Shown here: positions 55,886-64,000 of the stretch, piece after piece | Layout: each line of letters begins with the position of its first letter | How positions within the stretch are numbered: position 1 is the stretch's first letter | Source of the DNA: Variovorax paradoxus | GTDB lineage: Bacteria > Pseudomonadota > Gammaproteobacteria > Burkholderiales > Burkholderiaceae_C | DNA: 64,000 nt | NCBI RefSeq assembly: GCF_030815975.1 | Contig: NZ_JAUSXL010000002.1 | Span: forward strand, 2,294,001-2,358,000 | Direction of reading: 5' to 3' | Program-made: the position numbers and the translations under genes | Notes under the pieces: model-generated | Database searches by the model: none | Told to the model about the DNA's origin: nothing | What the model saw: the letters and a program-made list of their open reading frames with translations, nothing else

Positions 55886-56329
55886 ATGCTGGACGAGGTC
55901 GAACAAAAGATTCTCGAGGTGATGCTGCAGGACGCGCGCATCTCGCTGAAAGACCTGGCCGCGCGCGTCGGCATGTCTTCACCGAGCGTTTCGGAGCGGC
56001 TTCGGCGGCTCGAAGAGCGCCGCGTGATCCGCGGCTACACGGTCGAGATCGATCCGAAGGCGCTGGGCTACCAGCTGCAGGCGATCGTGCGCATCCGTCC
56101 GCTGCCCGGACAGTTGCAGGCGGTGCAGAAGCTGATCGAGAACACGCCCGAATTCGGCGAGTGCGACAAGGTCACGGGCGAAGACTGCTACATCGCGCGC
56201 CTGTTCGTGCGCTCCATCGAGCAGCTCGACCAGGTGCTGGACCGCATCGTCGACAAGGCCGAGACGCACACGGCCATCGTCAAGATGCAGCCGATACGCC
56301 GGCGCGCGCCGCCGTTGCGCATCGGCTAG
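55886..56329 (+). CDS. Lrp/AsnC-family transcriptional regulator
   Basis: 147 residues. The helix-turn-helix is ISLKDLAARVGMSSPSVSERLRRLEERRVI (about 20-50) and the RAM effector domain follows (YQLQAIVRIRPL, EFGECDKVTGEDCYIARLFV). ATG at 55886 with AAAGGA eight bases upstream is preferred; a GTG at 55868 would add six residues. Probably regulates the divergent EamA gene. Effector likely an amino acid, not deducible. Confidence 0.88.
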   Translation: MLDEVEQKILEVMLQDARISLKDLAARVGMSSPSVSERLRRLEERRVIRGYTVEIDPKALGYQLQAIVRIRPLPGQLQAVQKLIENTPEFGECDKVTGEDCYIARLFVRSIEQLDQVLDRIVDKAETHTAIVKMQPIRRRAPPLRIG

Positions 56330-56347
56330 CGCCGCACCGCGGCAGGC

Positions 56348-58831
<2,484 letters not shown>

Positions 58832-58874
58832 GGGCTTCGGTGAAGAGTGGTGGGGGTTGTGTGCCGCGGCGCTT

Positions 58875-60359
58875 TCAGGTGCCGGCGGACTCGAGCGCCT
58901 GCCGGTAGACCGCGATGTACTGGTCGGCCGCGCTGGCCCAGTCGGCCGGGCGCCGCATGGCGTTGCCGCGCACGCGGCGCCAGTCGGGTGCGCGCTGGTA
59001 GAGCGCGAAGGCGCGGCGCAGCGCGCGATCGTAGTCGGCGGCGTCGAAGCGGTCGAACACGAAGCCCGTGGCTTCGCCGCTGGCCATGTCTTCAAGCGTG
59101 CTGTCGACCACCGTGTCGGCCAGCCCGCCGACGCGGCGCACCAGCGGCAGGCTGCCGTACTTCAGGCCGTACATCTGCGTGAGGCCGCAGGGCTCGAAGA
59201 GCGAGGGCACCAGCGTCACGTCGCCGCCGCCGAAGAGCTGGTGCGCCAGCGTTTCGTTGTAGCCGATGGTGACGCTGACCGAGCGGGGCGCGGCCGCCGC
59301 GCGCTGGCGGAAGGCTTCCTCGAGCCGGTCCTCGCCGCTGCCCAGCAGCGCGAGCTGCCCGCCTTCGGCCAGCAGGGTGTCGAGGCCGCCGAGCACGAGG
59401 TGCAGGCCCTTCTGCTCGGTGAGCCGGCTGACCAGGATGAAGAGCGGCGCGTCGGCGCGTTCGGCCAGTCCGAGCTGGTGCTGCAGCACCGCCTTGCAGC
59501 GCGCCTTGCCTGCCATGTGGCGGCCTTCGGGCGTGTGGTAGCCCTGCACCAGCGCGGTGTCGGTGGCGGGGTTCCAGACCTGGTGGTCGACCGCGTTGAG
59601 GATGCCCGTGAGCGCGTCGCCGCGCAGCCGCAGCAGGCCGTCCAGGCCGAAGCCCTGCTCGGGCGTCTGGATCTCGCGGGCGTAGGTCGGGCTCACGGTG
59701 GTCAGGCGGTCCGCGAAGTAGAGGCCGCCCTTCATGAACGACACCTGCCCGTGGTATTCGAGGCCGTTCATGTGGAACGCCGGCGCCGGCAGGCCGAGGT
59801 CGGCAAAGTTCCATGGTGCCGAGATGCCCTGGTAGGCCAGGTTGTGCACCGTGAACACGCTGCCCACGCGGGGCGCGCCGGCCCGCCGCGCGAAGTGCAG
59901 GTAGGCCGGCGCGAGCCCCGCATGCCAGTCGTGCGCATGCACGACCTCGGGCTGCCAGGCCGGATCGAGCCCCTGCGCGAGCTGGGCCGCGGCCCAGCCC
60001 AGCAGCGCGAAGCGCCGGTGGTTGTCGCCATAGGGCTGGCGCGTGCTGTCTTCGTAGGGATTGCCGGGCCGGTCGTAGAGCGCCGGTGCATCGATCACGT
60101 AGGCGGGAATCGGCGGCGCACCGTCGATGTCGATGTGGCCGGCGCGCAGCGCGAAGCGCTCCCGGCCCCACGGCGCCGTGAATTCGGCCACCGGCGCCAG
60201 GTCGTGCACGCCGGCCAGGATGGCCGGGAAGCCAGGCAGCAGCACCCGTGCGTCCTGTTCGGCGGCCATGAGGGCGAGCGGCAGCGCGCCGGCCACGTCG
60301 GCGAGGCCACCGGTCTTGAGCAGAGGGAAGAGTTCGGCGCTGACCTGGAGGATTCGCAT
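58875..60359 (-). CDS. glgA: Glycogen synthase
   Basis: 494 residues, GT5 family. The ADP-glucose-binding KTGGLADV is at 15-22; the C-terminal nucleotide half has [13 protein letters not shown] and [20 protein letters not shown]. It transfers glucose from ADP-glucose to glycogen. The ATG at 60359 begins the usual [13 protein letters not shown]; only 16 bp separate it from the glgC stop. Confidence 0.95.
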   Translation of the reverse strand: MRILQVSAELFPLLKTGGLADVAGALPLALMAAEQDARVLLPGFPAILAGVHDLAPVAEFTAPWGRERFALRAGHIDIDGAPPIPAYVIDAPALYDRPGNPYEDSTRQPYGDNHRRFALLGWAAAQLAQGLDPAWQPEVVHAHDWHAGLAPAYLHFARRAGAPRVGSVFTVHNLAYQGISAPWNFADLGLPAPAFHMNGLEYHGQVSFMKGGLYFADRLTTVSPTYAREIQTPEQGFGLDGLLRLRGDALTGILNAVDHQVWNPATDTALVQGYHTPEGRHMAGKARCKAVLQHQLGLAERADAPLFILVSRLTEQKGLHLVLGGLDTLLAEGGQLALLGSGEDRLEEAFRQRAAAAPRSVSVTIGYNETLAHQLFGGGDVTLVPSLFEPCGLTQMYGLKYGSLPLVRRVGGLADTVVDSTLEDMASGEATGFVFDRFDAADYDRALRRAFALYQRAPDWRRVRGNAMRRPADWASAADQYIAVYRQALESAGT

Positions 60360-60375
60360 CGGGGAGCGTTGCGCC

Positions 60376-61692
<1,317 letters not shown>

Positions 61693-61720
61693 CCTGTGTC
61701 TCCGTTCGTTCGTCGGTTTG

Positions 61721-61753
61721 TCGTCTTGTGTCGTCTCGTCTCGTCTCGTTGTC
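61721..61753. repeat. TCTCG/TGTCG-type microsatellite in the glgX-glgC spacer
   Basis: Imperfect tandem 5-bp units (TCGTC-TTGTG-TCGTC-TCGTC-TCGTC-TCGTT-GTC on the plus strand) in the 105-bp spacer, 29-61 bp upstream of the glgC start. Together with the trinucleotide runs at the glgC N-terminus this is a low-complexity patch. Confidence 0.65.
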
Positions 61754-61797
61754 AGGGTTTGCGCAGCCAGCCTAGCACCGTGCGGCGCGGCTGGCTT

Positions 61798-63882
<2,085 letters not shown>

Positions 63883-63910
63883 GGTGCTGGCCTCTTTGAG
63901 GGGTTGTTTT

Positions 63911-63992
63911 CCGGGGCCGGGTCTCGCCCCGGCGGGCGACCTACTTTTCTTTGCTTCGCCAAAGAAACGTAGGCAAAAGAAAGGCGACCCCA
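63911..63992. repeat. Hairpin-forming intergenic repeat upstream of glgX
   Basis: CTACTTTTCTTTG (63941-63953) pairs with CAAAGAAACGTAG (63960-63972) at 12 of 13 positions around CTTCGC; a GC-rich CCGGGTC...GGCGGGCGAC block precedes it and GGCAAAAGAAAGGCGACCCC follows. The wording resembles a dispersed repeat I associate with Variovorax and relatives. It sits 29 bp beyond the glgX start. Confidence 0.6.
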
Positions 63993-64000
63993 CTGTCTGC

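Overview
The window is a high-GC, densely coded, single-contig stretch of a beta-proteobacterial chromosome. Gene content and neighbourhoods (fur/bamE/dapB/exbB-exbD, hpf-ptsN-hprK, split pntAA-pntAB-pntB, divergent uvrA/ssb) and the style of the intergenic repeats point to the Burkholderiales, most likely Comamonadaceae close to Variovorax. That assignment rests on recognition, not on a search. I see no rRNA, tRNA, CRISPR array, transposase or phage gene.

Layout. 1-377: tail of a methyltransferase gene. 392-4965 (minus): complete branched-chain-amino-acid-type ABC operon, livK-livH-livM-livG-livF in transcription order, behind a good sigma-70-like promoter. 5160-5399 (minus): a lone ATP synthase c-subunit gene far from any atp operon. 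5400-5834: a spacer holding two ~95-bp inverted-repeat elements. 5835-10544 (minus): a 1569-residue exported mosaic protein with propellers, LamG, PKD, two CxxCH haem sites and a ricin-type lectin end. 10698-20347: a divergent catabolic locus. The minus arm is a sugar-type ABC transporter, an aldo/keto reductase and a DhnA/LsrF-type class I aldolase. The plus arm is a LyxK/EryA-like FGGY kinase, a GlpD/EryB-like FAD dehydrogenase and a GntR/UTRA regulator. TGT-N4-ACA operators lie between the arms. I read this as a polyol uptake and degradation system with an unusual gene combination, and it is the best candidate here for an undescribed pathway.

20355-34159 is mostly housekeeping: EamA transporter, uvrA and ssb, an orphan 7TMR-DISM histidine kinase, a GFA-family protein, a YebC paralogue, a small secreted protein made of 35-residue repeats, a DUF6891-like protein, a luciferase-like oxidoreductase, mnmA with nudJ, a DUF4019 protein, and an OmpR-type regulator whose receiver lacks conserved residues. 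34575-44997 holds pntAA-pntAB-pntB, fadD and a dipeptide transporter operon dppBCDF-dppA. 45001-55754 holds mtnN, corA, a UvrD/PcrA-like helicase, hpf-ptsN-hprK, fur, bamE, dapB, an exbB/exbD pair and an EamA transporter. 55886-56329 is a divergent Lrp/AsnC regulator.

56348-63882 (minus) is a glycogen operon transcribed glgX-glgC-glgA-glgP: debranching, ADP-glucose synthesis, chain elongation and phosphorolysis. glgB is not inside the window and may lie just beyond its right edge. Several operons show 4-bp ATGA or GTGA stop/start overlaps, which I used to choose starts.
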